The notes: a model not told the origin generated them from the sequence alone. Shown: positions 1-6,910, numbered from the stretch's first letter. The stretch: 11,246 nt of DNA from Candidatus Dadabacteria bacterium RIFCSPHIGHO2_12_FULL_53_21 (GCA_001775255.1 MFCJ01000027.1:1-11246), one strand, 5' to 3'. Numbers and translations are program-made.

Positions 1-1400
1 TTCGATTCGAGGAAGGAATTTAATCTGTCCCTTAATATACAGGAGGTCTCTCTTAAATTACTGAATCGCTCGTAATCGCTTCCTTCAAGTCGAGAGCAAT
101 TGATATCCCGCAACTCCTCTTTAGTTGACGCCGTTTGCTGGGCTTCAGACGGTATTCGCGATTCGATCAAACTGATTAGTTTCCGGGCCTTCTCATGGAA
201 CGCCTTGTACCTTATAGGATCCCTGGAGTTTATAAGTGACCTGAGCTGAGGAAATAACGTATAAGATTCCAAAATAATCCTGTCATCATCGAGGCCTACT
301 TTCAACAGATACTGTTTATTGTCTCCAAGACAGGTGAAGCGCGCCGAACTTTCCTGAAAGACAAAATAAAGATTGTCGCATCTGGATTTCGACAGTATTC
401 TGAAGCTGAGCTCGTTATTACATCTATAATGTCCGATCAATATTTCTGTGATATGATATCGGCTGAGGTCATAAATGAAGTAATCGGTATTGTTATTCCG
501 GCAATAAAATACGGGACAGCTTATGATTTCATCTCTCAAGAGAATGGATATATCCTGAACCCTGTTGAGCCTATCCTTATCAGCATTTCCATTTTCTTCG
601 GTTGTAGAAGGCTTCTCGTTGATACCCATACTCTCATACAAATACTCTCCGGGGAAGACGTTGCCATTTGTCGCAAGATCAAAGAAGTGGAGCAGTCGAG
701 ATAGAATTGCCGGGTGGAGACCATCGCTTCCCAGTTCCGCTGATTTCCTTAGTAGCTCCTCTATCTCGTGTTTCGATTCTGATAACAGGTTTGAATGGTT
801 CGTATTGAGATCATTTTCTTCAATTCCGTTTAATATTGATCGTAAACACCTTTCTAAAAGCCTTTCCTTCAACCGAAGCTCATAATCATTTATCGGAGGG
901 TCGACGATATTCTGCTCGATCATCTCCAGTCGCCAATGGGCCTTATAATAATGGTGTAACGCTTTTAGGGCCGGGCCGAAACGGTTAGTGAAAGTAATTA
1001 CATCTTTATCAAATAATGCAAGTGGACTGCCGGATTTCTTACCCTGGAATATATCGCCCAGAATAGCCCATTCCCCTGCGGTATAAACGATGACATGAGT
1101 TCCTATTTTATCTTTTCCGAACGGGGGCAGCATATATCTTAACTTTTCCTCGAGATTCTTGAGGAACTCATACTCGTTTTTACTGTCCAGCCCCCTAACT
1201 ACGATTACGAAGTCGATATCGCTCAGGCCCGGTATTATGTCTCCCCCAGACATGCTCCCTGCAAGATAGACCGAACGTATCTCCGGAGTAATTCGGAAAT
1301 ACAAAGATACGAGTCTCGCGCAGAGGGAGTATGCGGCCTTTCCTGCGAAAACGAGACCTTTCTTGCGGCTAAGTCTGAAGAGCGTTTCTTTTAATCTCAT
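1..1400 (-). CDS. Nucleotidyltransferase-domain protein, 3' end outside window
   Basis: An open minus-strand frame runs from ATG at 1400 to the left edge without a stop; 466 codons are visible, so the C-terminus is missing. Near the N-terminus the sequence LAGSMSGGDIIPGLSDIDFV (about residues 46-65) matches the nucleotidyltransferase fold signature: a Gly-Ser loop (G48, S49) followed by the metal-binding D61-x-D63 pair, with a hydrophobic strand after it. By family knowledge such enzymes move a nucleotidyl group onto a small molecule or protein; the substrate cannot be read here. Residues from about 170 on look mainly helical and charged, and I recognise no second domain. The gene starts 46 bp after the glycosyltransferase stop on the same strand, so it is probably the third gene of that operon. 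No strong Shine-Dalgarno site precedes ATG 1400. The frame is certain as coding; the exact activity is inferred from one motif. Confidence 0.8.
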   Translation of the reverse strand, partial: MRLKETLFRLSRKKGLVFAGKAAYSLCARLVSLYFRITPEIRSVYLAGSMSGGDIIPGLSDIDFVIVVRGLDSKNEYEFLKNLEEKLRYMLPPFGKDKIGTHVIVYTAGEWAILGDIFQGKKSGSPLALFDKDVITFTNRFGPALKALHHYYKAHWRLEMIEQNIVDPPINDYELRLKERLLERCLRSILNGIEENDLNTNHSNLLSESKHEIEELLRKSAELGSDGLHPAILSRLLHFFDLATNGNVFPGEYLYESMGINEKPSTTEENGNADKDRLNRVQDISILLRDEIISCPVFYCRNNNTDYFIYDLSRYHITEILIGHYRCNNELSFRILSKSRCDNLYFVFQESSARFTCLGDNKQYLLKVGLDDDRIILESYTLFPQLRSLINSRDPIRYKAFHEKARKLISLIESRIPSEAQQTASTKEELRDINCSRLEGSDYERFSNLRETSCILRDRLNSFLES

Positions 1401-1446
1401 TCTGCTGCGAGAAGCATAAAGTGATTACTCCGAGGCTGGTTGAAGG

Positions 1447-2412
1447 TCAGTTCTCTATTTGTGATTCCTTGGGCACGGCTGGTGCAGCAATCTTTGTCGA
1501 TTCAAGGTAGAAGCCTCCATAAAAGAAAAATAGGAACAGGACTATGAAAGGCGAAAGTAGAATATATTCCGGACAACGGTGAAGGTCGTAAGATAGCCGG
1601 AGCCATCGGCGGTATCGCTCTATGGTCGAAGACAAGACGGCCATCATGGTCTGCTTATCCGCTACTCCCGGATTATGTGACTGCAGCACTCTGAAGAACC
1701 CGCTGCCGTAGTTTATTCTCTGTTTAAGATAGCCGATGAGGCCCTTATCTTCCCAGTGGTCAATATATTTATTCATGAAGAAAAAAACCGGCATGTCATT
1801 GGAGGCCATCCTCATCCCGAATTCTCCGTCTTCGCCCGTAAGACGGTCCTCATTAAATTCACCGACTATGCCGAATACCTCCTTCCTGAAGACGGCTCCT
1901 CTGGATGGCGGCAGGTCTAAGCTCTTAACGACTTCCATATTGAGGTCCCGATTCTCGAAACGCTGAAGGAGAGACATCTGATAGTAGAGCCTCTGCACGT
2001 ACCTGAATACGCTCGGACCCGTGGGTCTTATGTTGTGCGTAATGACCCAGGCTTCCGGATGATTATTATAAAATTCCGCGACGTCTGACAAATAAGACTC
2101 CGGCAGCGTATAGTCATCGGCAATAAATCCTATGAATTTCCCTCGCGCCTTCCTTAATCCGAAGTTTCTGGTTGAGGCAACGCCTTGATTGTTCTTTTTA
2201 AAGTAGGTGACGTCGAGGGATTCAGTAAATTGGTTAATGACGGGGAGATTGTCTATTTCGGACCCGTCATCCACCACTATCACCTCAACCGATAGCTCCC
2301 CCTTATTCATAGCCGATATCGAGTCGAGACATCTCCTGAGCGCTTCCCTGCGGTTAAATGTCAGGATCACGAGTGAAATATCGATGGTCGGTTGATCGTT
2401 TAACGTTCTCAT
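1447..2412 (-). CDS. Family 2 glycosyltransferase with C-terminal membrane segment
   Basis: This 321-residue protein has a GT-A fold of the GT2 family, which transfers a sugar from a nucleotide-sugar donor. Seen in the sequence: the N-terminal strand and turn SLVILTFNRREALRRCLDS (about 13-31), the nucleotide-binding VIVVDDGS (44-51), the DxD-like metal site IADD (97-100), and the acceptor-side acidic motif GEDGEFGMRM (193-202), where E194 or D195 would be the catalytic base. A hydrophobic stretch near 284-303 (ILLSPFIVLFLFFFYGG) suggests tethering to the inner membrane, with the catalytic part in the cytoplasm. The ATG overlaps the upstream kinase stop as ATGA, implying translational coupling. 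Donor and acceptor are unknown. The neighbouring kinase and nucleotidyltransferase suggest a shared pathway on a glycan or a modified peptide. Confidence 0.92.
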   Translation of the reverse strand: MRTLNDQPTIDISLVILTFNRREALRRCLDSISAMNKGELSVEVIVVDDGSEIDNLPVINQFTESLDVTYFKKNNQGVASTRNFGLRKARGKFIGFIADDYTLPESYLSDVAEFYNNHPEAWVITHNIRPTGPSVFRYVQRLYYQMSLLQRFENRDLNMEVVKSLDLPPSRGAVFRKEVFGIVGEFNEDRLTGEDGEFGMRMASNDMPVFFFMNKYIDHWEDKGLIGYLKQRINYGSGFFRVLQSHNPGVADKQTMMAVLSSTIERYRRWLRLSYDLHRCPEYILLSPFIVLFLFFFYGGFYLESTKIAAPAVPKESQIEN

Positions 2413-3407
2413 AGCTTCAGTTTATAGATAAATTCCTCGAGCGCCCTGAAGTTCTTCTCCGTATCCCTTGATAAGTATATTTGGTAACAATCCGTTTCCT
2501 TAGCGAAATTTATAGCCGATGCAGTTCTCCTGAGAAAGACAGGGGTCAATGTCATAATTTCTTTTAGCGGGTTGTTAAAAACGAATTCCAACCCCTGGTA
2601 CAGCCCGAAGCCAATTACGGCAGCTCCTATAAGGCTGACAAAAGCCCTGTATCCGGTAATTTTTTCAATATACGGGTCACCGTTTATAAGCCTGTGAGCG
2701 ACAAAATAAATCTTTTTCTGCAGCTCTCTTTTCTCGAGCCTGTTATCCCAGTACTCCATATCGATGAAGTGTTTGCTTCCGAACTCCATCCTGTCGATCT
2801 CGTAAACGTAATCGCTCGGGATGGATTTGATTTTGTTCTCGTCCAGGGTCCCGATTCGTATGGGAAGGGGCAGCACACGGCCTGAGCTGTTAATGAGCGC
2901 CTCGTCATCGGAGATGATTTTAAAATTATCGTTCTCAAGCAAGGCGAATGCCATCGTCGACTTTCCTCCCCCTGCGTTTGCCGAGAATATGACTGCACAA
3001 TCTCGGAACGAGAAGGTGAGGGCGTGTATCCTTAATATACCCTTCTTATCGCAGTATTGTCCGAATTTGGACATCACGAGGAGGTAGAACGCCTCCAGAA
3101 GAAAGTTCGGGTCTGTGCCGTATATCGTGAATTTTTGACCCCCGTTCTCTTCCACGATTACTCCCTTGCCGAAATAATCGATTATTTTTATTCCAATCCC
3201 TTTAAACACTATGTTGCGCGGAGTCGAAAAACTCGCCTTAAGACTCGGGAAGCTATCATACGGGGGTTCGGCCGCTTGAATGAAAATCCCTACGGCAGGG
3301 AGACCCGAATCCTTAATGAAATATTTGAAGGGTCTCAGCAGTCGTGCGAGAAGCTCCTCTGACCGGCAATGAGTTTGTATGACCAGCCCGTGTATGTCGA
3401 TGAACAT
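2409..3407 (-). CDS. HprK-like P-loop kinase
   Basis: This 332-residue protein resembles the catalytic domain of HPr kinase (PEP-carboxykinase-like fold). Visible features are the N-terminal FIDIHGLVI strand common in these relatives, RIHAL (126-130) before the nucleotide site, a Walker A loop SANAGGGKST (142-151), and ISDDEALI (165-172), which supplies acidic residues where HprK carries its catalytic aspartate. I see no HPr-recognition signature and there is no HPr gene nearby, so a role in sugar catabolite control is unlikely. Related HprK-like proteins are found in surface-glycan loci and in lasso-peptide loci, where some phosphorylate the peptide. Substrate here is unknown. ATG 3407 is the first start after in-frame stops; its ribosome binding site is weak. 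It is the first gene of the minus-strand operon and overlaps the glycosyltransferase by 4 bp. Confidence 0.82.
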   Translation of the reverse strand: MFIDIHGLVIQTHCRSEELLARLLRPFKYFIKDSGLPAVGIFIQAAEPPYDSFPSLKASFSTPRNIVFKGIGIKIIDYFGKGVIVEENGGQKFTIYGTDPNFLLEAFYLLVMSKFGQYCDKKGILRIHALTFSFRDCAVIFSANAGGGKSTMAFALLENDNFKIISDDEALINSSGRVLPLPIRIGTLDENKIKSIPSDYVYEIDRMEFGSKHFIDMEYWDNRLEKRELQKKIYFVAHRLINGDPYIEKITGYRAFVSLIGAAVIGFGLYQGLEFVFNNPLKEIMTLTPVFLRRTASAINFAKETDCYQIYLSRDTEKNFRALEEFIYKLKL

Positions 3408-3486
3408 GATTCATTAGAATACATAAAATCACGTATAGTTTGTACGATTAGAGGAATATTTTGGTATCAGGGCGGGCCGCGTTCTG

Positions 3487-3514
3487 ATTATATCATAAGT
3501 GCTATTGATTACAA
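3487..3514 (-). promoter_or_regulatory. Sigma70-like promoter of the kinase/glycosyltransferase operon
   Basis: On the minus strand TTGTAA (3509-3514) is followed after 16 bp by a perfect TATAAT (3487-3492). Transcription would begin near 3480, leaving a leader of roughly 70 bases before the kinase ATG at 3407. The match and position are good, but the region is AT-rich, so chance matches are possible. Confidence 0.55.
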
Positions 3515-3553
3515 TTAATTATTATACCGCTAATTATTACATCGTGAAAATCG

Positions 3554-3755
3554 TCATGGGCGGTCTTCATCGACAATCGGGTAAAATGCTCGGGCATTCT
3601 CTCCGGCCGTCCATTGGAATTCGTTTCCTCCCTTCTCCAACGTCCTGAACGCATGCGGGTTCTGGTTATAAACTTCAAAACAAATTGCCCCCGCTTTAAT
3701 TAATATCCGGAATATCCTCGTTCGGCCTGATCAATCTTGTGTTGTCATCCAACAT
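3554..3755 (-). pseudogene. Possible frame-broken small gene or gene remnant
   Basis: Two overlapping minus-strand frames read like protein. The first begins at ATG 3755 and gives a 19-residue peptide, MLDDNTRLIRPNEDIPDIN, ending at 3696. The second is open from 3730 to the stop at 3554-3556 (58 codons), has no ATG or GTG start, and ends in a mixed polar/aromatic tail including NQNPHAFRTLEKGG and GENARAFYPIVDEDRP. A single frameshift near 3700-3730 would join them into a protein of roughly 60-70 residues. I do not recognise the family. No Shine-Dalgarno site precedes ATG 3755. It may be a decayed gene, a sequencing frameshift in a small gene ahead of the kinase operon, or a chance open stretch. 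Confidence 0.3.
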
Positions 3756-3813
3756 ATGATAATTTGTTTTCAGGGGAGAGGGACCCTTTAATTCTATAAC
3801 TTAGAGAGACTTT

Positions 3814-4428
3814 ATGGGAATAACAGTCAAGGGCATGACGGTACCGGCCTTACTGGTCAAGCTGGATGAAAATATGTCCGTGGAAGAGAATATTTCTCAG
3901 ATAAAAGACAAGCTCTCGAGCGATTTTTTCAAGGGTTCTCTCGCGGTGATCGATTACGAAGGTACGAAAATAACCCAGGAGAACTTGAAGAAGATCGAGG
4001 ATGCCGTCAGGAACACGAACACCAAATTCGTTGGCTATAAGCCCTCTCTCAAGCTGGAAAAGCCGTCGAAGACAACGGCTCCCGAACCAAATCAGGACAT
4101 CAAGACACTCAAGCTGATAAACAAGAATATGCGGAGCGGACAGAACGTTGAGCATGAGGGGGATGTACTCGTTATAGGGGACGTAAACCCCGGTTCCTAC
4201 ATCACCGCATCCGGAAATATCATTGTAATGGGCACGTTGAGAGGTATCGTACATGCGGGGGCAGGGGGGGATGACAGCGCGATAGTCATAGCGCTAAAGC
4301 TCAGACCCCAGCAGCTGAGGATCGCCAGGAGGATAGTCAGGTCACCGGACGAATCGGACGATCCGGAATACCCGGAGATTGCCTATGTCAAAAACGATCA
4401 GATTTTCATTGAAAAAATTCGAAGCTAA
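3814..4428 (+). CDS. minC: Septum site-determining protein MinC
   Basis: MinC inhibits FtsZ polymerisation away from midcell; MinD carries it to the membrane and MinE sweeps the complex to the poles. The 204-residue product has the expected two domains. The N-terminal FtsZ-inhibiting domain (about 1-75, starting GITVKGMTVPALLVKL) is followed by a linker rich in Lys, Pro and Thr (about 78-97). The C-terminal beta-helix dimerisation and MinD-binding domain (about 98-204) carries the diagnostic motifs RSGQ (107-110), GDVLVIGDVNPGSYITASGN (116-135), GTLRGIVHAGA (140-150) and LRPQQLRIA (163-171). Length is slightly short of the E. coli protein, mainly in the linker. The start at 3814 fits the domain start, with a weak purine-rich site (AGAGAG) just upstream. 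It is the first gene of the minCDE operon; minD follows after 5-11 bp. Confidence 0.97.
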   Translation: MGITVKGMTVPALLVKLDENMSVEENISQIKDKLSSDFFKGSLAVIDYEGTKITQENLKKIEDAVRNTNTKFVGYKPSLKLEKPSKTTAPEPNQDIKTLKLINKNMRSGQNVEHEGDVLVIGDVNPGSYITASGNIIVMGTLRGIVHAGAGGDDSAIVIALKLRPQQLRIARRIVRSPDESDDPEYPEIAYVKNDQIFIEKIRS

Positions 4429-4432
4429 GGGG
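4427..4432 (+). promoter_or_regulatory. Ribosome binding site that selects the minD start
   Basis: AAGGGG overlaps the minC stop. It sits 7 bases before ATG 4440 but only 1 base before the alternative ATG 4434. The spacing favours 4440, which also gives the family-typical N-terminus MAKVIVVTSGKGG. Confidence 0.65.
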
Positions 4433-4439
4433 TATGAAT

Positions 4440-5222
4440 ATGGCCAAAGTTATAGTTGTAACTTCCGGTAAGGGAGGGGTCGGTAAAACAACCGTGACGG
4501 CCAACCTCGGGGCCGCGCTCGCTTCTTTGGGCAATAAGGTGCTCACCATAGACGCGGATATCGGTCTCAGGAACCTTGACATGATTCTCGGTCTCGAAAA
4601 CAGGATCGTTTATGACATCGTGGACGTCGTCGAGGGCGTGATACCGCCCGAAAAGGCTTTCGTAAAGGATAAGAGGAGCGAATCCCTGTACCTTCTGCCC
4701 GCGGCACAGACCAAGAATAAAGAATCTGTAAACGGTGAGCAGCTTTCGGCGATCGTCGAGAGGGTGAAATTTAATTTCGACTTTATATTCATTGACTCGC
4801 CTGCCGGTATTGAGGGCGGGTTCAGAACGGCCGCAGCCCCGGCTGAAGAGGCCTTGGTCGTTGTAAACCCGGAGGTTTCCTCCGTCAGGGACGCTGACCG
4901 TGTTATCGGGCTCCTCGAGTCGATGGGCAAGGAAAAGCTCAGCCTGATCGTGAACAGGATTAGATCCCATCAGGTAAAGAAGGGAGAGATGCTTTCCGTA
5001 GAGGACATCGAAGACGTACTCAGGATAAAGAAGATCGGTGTGATCCCGGATGAGGAAAAGATGATCGACTTCACTAACAAGGGTGAGCCGATCGTGTTAT
5101 CCAATAACTCGAGCGCCGGTACTGCGCTGATGAATATTGCCAGACGGCTCATGGGGGAGGATATACCGTTTAATGAGCTCACAGAAAAAAAAGGATTTTT
5201 CAGCAGATTGATAGGGGGATGA
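4440..5222 (+). CDS. minD: Septum site-determining ATPase MinD
   Basis: MinD is the membrane-binding ParA/MinD-family ATPase that dimerises on ATP, recruits MinC and is released by MinE-stimulated hydrolysis. The 260-residue protein has the deviant Walker A loop SGKGGVGKTT (9-18) with signature K11 and catalytic K16, and the switch region TIDADIGLRNLD (36-47) with D38 and D40. The FIDSPAGIEGGF strand is the Walker B/switch II region. It ends in an amphipathic membrane-targeting helix, KKGFFSRLIGG (250-260), close to that of E. coli. An upstream in-frame ATG at 4434 would add two residues, but the Shine-Dalgarno spacing and family alignment favour 4440. The gene lies between minC and minE, with 3 bp to minE, so the three are almost certainly co-transcribed. 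All key residues are intact. Confidence 0.98.
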   Translation: MAKVIVVTSGKGGVGKTTVTANLGAALASLGNKVLTIDADIGLRNLDMILGLENRIVYDIVDVVEGVIPPEKAFVKDKRSESLYLLPAAQTKNKESVNGEQLSAIVERVKFNFDFIFIDSPAGIEGGFRTAAAPAEEALVVVNPEVSSVRDADRVIGLLESMGKEKLSLIVNRIRSHQVKKGEMLSVEDIEDVLRIKKIGVIPDEEKMIDFTNKGEPIVLSNNSSAGTALMNIARRLMGEDIPFNELTEKKGFFSRLIGG

Positions 5223-5225
5223 TAA

Positions 5226-5477
5226 ATGTCATTATTCGGATTTTTCAGACGGAAGAAATCAGCGAACGTCGCTAAAGAAAGGCTCAGGATGGTGCTTTCT
5301 TATGAAAGGAAGGACCTGCCTCCGAATTTTACCGACAAGATTCAGAGCGATTTGATTGACCTGTTCCAGAAGTATCCGCAATTTAACCTGGCCGATATCG
5401 AGATTAACGTAAAAGAAGGTAACCAGCGGGACGAGCTCTACATATCGATTCCCTTCGTGGGCCGCGGCCATAATTGA
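5226..5477 (+). CDS. minE: Cell division topological specificity factor MinE
   Basis: MinE stimulates the MinD ATPase and confines MinCD to the poles by driving oscillation. The 83-residue product has the standard parts. An N-terminal membrane-targeting segment, MSLFGFFRRKK (1-11), is followed by the anti-MinCD helix/strand NVAKERLRMVLSYER (14-28). The C-terminal topological-specificity domain (about 32-80) includes FTDKIQSDLIDLFQKY and ends in a beta-strand, ELYISIPF. Length is normal for the family. The ATG lies 3 bp after the minD stop (TGATAAATG), with a purine-rich AGGGGG in the end of minD serving as ribosome binding site. It is the last gene of the operon; no T-tailed terminator hairpin is seen in the 160 bases after it. 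Confidence 0.96.
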   Translation: MSLFGFFRRKKSANVAKERLRMVLSYERKDLPPNFTDKIQSDLIDLFQKYPQFNLADIEINVKEGNQRDELYISIPFVGRGHN

Positions 5478-5513
5478 ACAGCCAGCCGAAGCCACTTTCT
5501 CCCGTTCGCTAAA

Positions 5514-5678
5514 TTATTCTTGAATCGGCGTCGGGATGCTCTTCGACGCGTAAGGCCCTCTGGCAATCACTGCGGAGAAACCAAGCACCCCCGCAGTTCC
5601 GGCGATTTTCTGACTCACGACAAAAGCGAGTAGCTGATATTTAATATACGCAGGAGCGTGCGAGCGACTGCCCCGCGG
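5514..5678 (-). other. Open, protein-like stretch in a shifted frame after the small exported gene
   Basis: This minus-strand frame is open for 54 codons before the stop at 5514-5516 and reads like a protein C-terminus, with segments AYIKYQLLAFVVSQKIAG and GVLGFSAVIARGPYASK. It has no ribosome binding site of its own and overlaps the last 38 bases of the 108-residue gene in another frame. A one-base shift within the overlap would fuse the two into a protein of about 150 residues. Chance openness over this length is possible. Confidence 0.25.
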
Positions 5679-5967
5679 TTACATATATATGAACGCAGAA
5701 AGGCTGCATCAATGCCCCCCTGGCCCTGTCCTCTATCGTATTCGCCAGCTCCGCGGCCCTCGATTTCTGGCTCGAAGCTACCTGTACCCACAGGGATACC
5801 GGTGACTCCCATTCAACGGTTCTGAACGTTTTGAGCTGCGCGATAATGTGTGTAAAGTGGTCCTGAGACGCAGTTAAGGGAAAATACTGGCTGAGAGCGT
5901 GGCTGCTCATCGTGAATACGGAGAAAAACAATGCTGCCGAAAGCGTAATGGATGTAATTAACTTCAT
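5641..5967 (-). CDS. Small exported protein of unknown function
   Basis: A 108-residue protein begins at ATG 5967, preceded at ideal distance by a perfect AGGAGGT ribosome binding site and, further up, a promoter-like pair at 6002-6031; both support a real gene. Residues 1-24 form a typical Sec signal peptide: a short Lys-containing N-terminus, the hydrophobic run SAALFFSVF, and a signal peptidase site after SHA (22-24). The mature part is about 84 residues with two cysteines (C91, C106) and a helical-looking middle (SRAAELANTIEDRARGAL). I recognise no family. The protein-like reading continues beyond the stop in a different frame (5514-5678), so the true protein may be longer and this copy, or the sequence, may carry a frameshift near 5650-5690. 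It stands alone between minE (convergent) and the SDR gene upstream on the same strand. Confidence 0.6.
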   Translation of the reverse strand: MKLITSITLSAALFFSVFTMSSHALSQYFPLTASQDHFTHIIAQLKTFRTVEWESPVSLWVQVASSQKSRAAELANTIEDRARGALMQPFCVHIYVTAGQSLARSCVY

Positions 5968-6001
5968 CCTTACCTCCTGATTATTGGATTAACACACCTA
6001 A

Positions 6002-6037
6002 TTTATACCACTAAAACATGCCTATTGTCCAGTGGTA
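6002..6037 (-). promoter_or_regulatory. Promoter of the small exported gene with an overlapping inverted repeat
   Basis: On the minus strand TGGACA (6026-6031) and TATAAA (6002-6007) are separated by 18 bp, a fair sigma70 pair. Transcription would start about 25-30 bases before ATG 5967. A 7-bp inverted repeat, TACCACT (6006-6012) and AGTGGTA (6031-6037), spans the spacer with its arms at the edges of the two promoter boxes. It could be an operator, though the long 18-bp gap makes this tentative. Confidence 0.45.
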
Positions 6038-6059
6038 ATATACTGTTATTACTAAAATA

Positions 6060-6074
6060 TAAACCTTTGGTTTA
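6060..6074 (-). terminator. Short hairpin after the SDR gene, weak terminator candidate
   Basis: TAAACC-TTT-GGTTTA is a perfect 6-bp palindrome with a 3-base loop, 10 bases beyond the SDR stop. On the minus strand it is followed by a loosely T-rich TATTTTAG. The stem is short and AT-rich, so termination would be weak; it could equally be a protein-binding palindrome. Confidence 0.25.
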
Positions 6075-6084
6075 AGTAATCCCG

Positions 6085-6843
6085 TTACCTCGCTATCCAT
6101 CCGCCGTCCACGGACAGCATCGTTCCGGTCATGAAACCCACCTTGTCGTCGCATAGAAATAGCACCGAATGAGCTATTTCTTCTGCCGTTCCGAATCGCC
6201 CTACGGGGTGAAATGATTTAAAGAGCTTCTCCGCCTCGCCCCTGTCGGGCATCTGGTCGAGAAGTCTGTCTACCATGGGTGTATCTATGGTCCCGGGGCA
6301 TATCGCGTTTACCCGGATCCCCTTGTCAGCATACTCGAGCGCCATACTGCGGGTGAGCTGTGTCACGGCGCCTTTACTGGCGTTGTACGCGGCCACGCCG
6401 GGGACAGCCTTAAGCCCGAGCACCGAGGAGTTGTTCACGATACAACCGTAGCCTTCCTTGATCATATGGGGGAGCGTGTACTTGGACATCAGATAGGTTC
6501 CCCTGGCGTTGATATTGAACGTCTTGTCCCATATCTCCGTCTCCGTATCGTGCGTGAATCCCAGATAAAGGACACCCGCGTTATTGAACAGGATATCGAT
6601 CTTGCCGTATTTTTTCATAGTGTAATCGACCGCTTTCTTGCAGTCCTCTTCTTTGGATACGTCGCTCACCAGGTGGTCGAGGCTGAGCCCCTTTTTTTTG
6701 GCTTCTTCTGCCGTTTCCTTGAGCGTTTTCTCCGTTCTTCCGGTAATGATCACCTTTGCGCCTTCCTCCGCAAAAAGGAATGCAGTCGCCTTTCCGAGTC
6801 CCAGGCTCCCGCCTGTTATAAGGGTTACTTTGTTTTCGAGCAT
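6085..6843 (-). CDS. Short-chain dehydrogenase/reductase (FabG-like SDR)
   Basis: This is a classical NAD(P)-dependent SDR of 252 residues, the usual length. Seen in order: the Rossmann dinucleotide loop TGGSLGLG (10-17), the structural NNAG motif (87-90), the catalytic Ser in NNSS (137-140), the YxxxK pair Y153 and K157 in AAYNASKGAV, and PGTIDTPM (183-190) after the active site. The C-terminus has the family-typical SVDGGW. The closest named groups are 3-oxoacyl-ACP reductase and glucose-1-dehydrogenase types; substrate and cofactor preference cannot be fixed. I chose ATG 6843, giving MLENKVTLITGG. A longer GTG start at 6897 would lie inside the predicted promoter and is rejected. GTG 6846, one codon earlier, has a better distance (11 bases) from AAGGAG at 6858-6863 and is a real alternative. 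It is a single gene, divergent from the FKBP gene. Confidence 0.93.
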   Translation of the reverse strand: MLENKVTLITGGSLGLGKATAFLFAEEGAKVIITGRTEKTLKETAEEAKKKGLSLDHLVSDVSKEEDCKKAVDYTMKKYGKIDILFNNAGVLYLGFTHDTETEIWDKTFNINARGTYLMSKYTLPHMIKEGYGCIVNNSSVLGLKAVPGVAAYNASKGAVTQLTRSMALEYADKGIRVNAICPGTIDTPMVDRLLDQMPDRGEAEKLFKSFHPVGRFGTAEEIAHSVLFLCDDKVGFMTGTMLSVDGGWIAR

Positions 6844-6881
6844 CACGTTTACATAGTCTCCTTTGTGTTTTTTAATGGATG

Positions 6882-6910
6882 AGTATAAAGGAATCACTTT
6901 TTTTATTCAA
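6882..6910 (-). promoter_or_regulatory. Sigma70-like promoter of the SDR gene
   Basis: TTGAAT (6905-6910) and TATACT (6882-6887) on the minus strand are separated by exactly 17 bp, an A-run occupying part of the spacer. Transcription would start near 6875, upstream of the AAGGAG ribosome binding site at 6858-6863. This placement excludes GTG 6897 as the SDR start. Confidence 0.65.

Larger units (their letters stand above)
3408..3813. other. Intergenic region between the divergent kinase operon and minCDE
   Basis: This 406-bp gap separates two divergent operons. It holds the minus-strand promoter at 3487-3514 and a protein-like, frame-broken stretch at 3554-3755. Just before minC is a purine-rich segment (about 3772-3783 and 3802-3809), the latter a weak Shine-Dalgarno candidate for minC. 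I could not find a convincing -35/-10 pair for minCDE; an AT-rich ATATGATAAT at 3754-3763 is a possible -10 without a good partner. No RNA gene or terminator hairpin is evident. Confidence 0.6.

Noticed and set aside
429..885. Plus-strand ORFs of 91 and 106 residues inside the nucleotidyltransferase gene
   Set aside because: They are antisense to a continuous minus-strand coding frame carrying a clear family motif and lack ribosome binding sites.
3742..3760. TTGTCA and TATGAT considered as a minCDE promoter
   Set aside because: The two boxes are only 7 bp apart, too close for a sigma70 promoter.
4425..4970. 181-residue minus-strand ORF opposite minD
   Set aside because: It is a shadow of the strongly conserved minD reading frame.
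5569..5597. Inverted repeat ACTGCGG/CCGCAGT downstream of minE, considered as an operon terminator
   Set aside because: The 15-base loop is long and no T-run follows; it also lies inside the open minus-strand frame discussed at 5514-5678.
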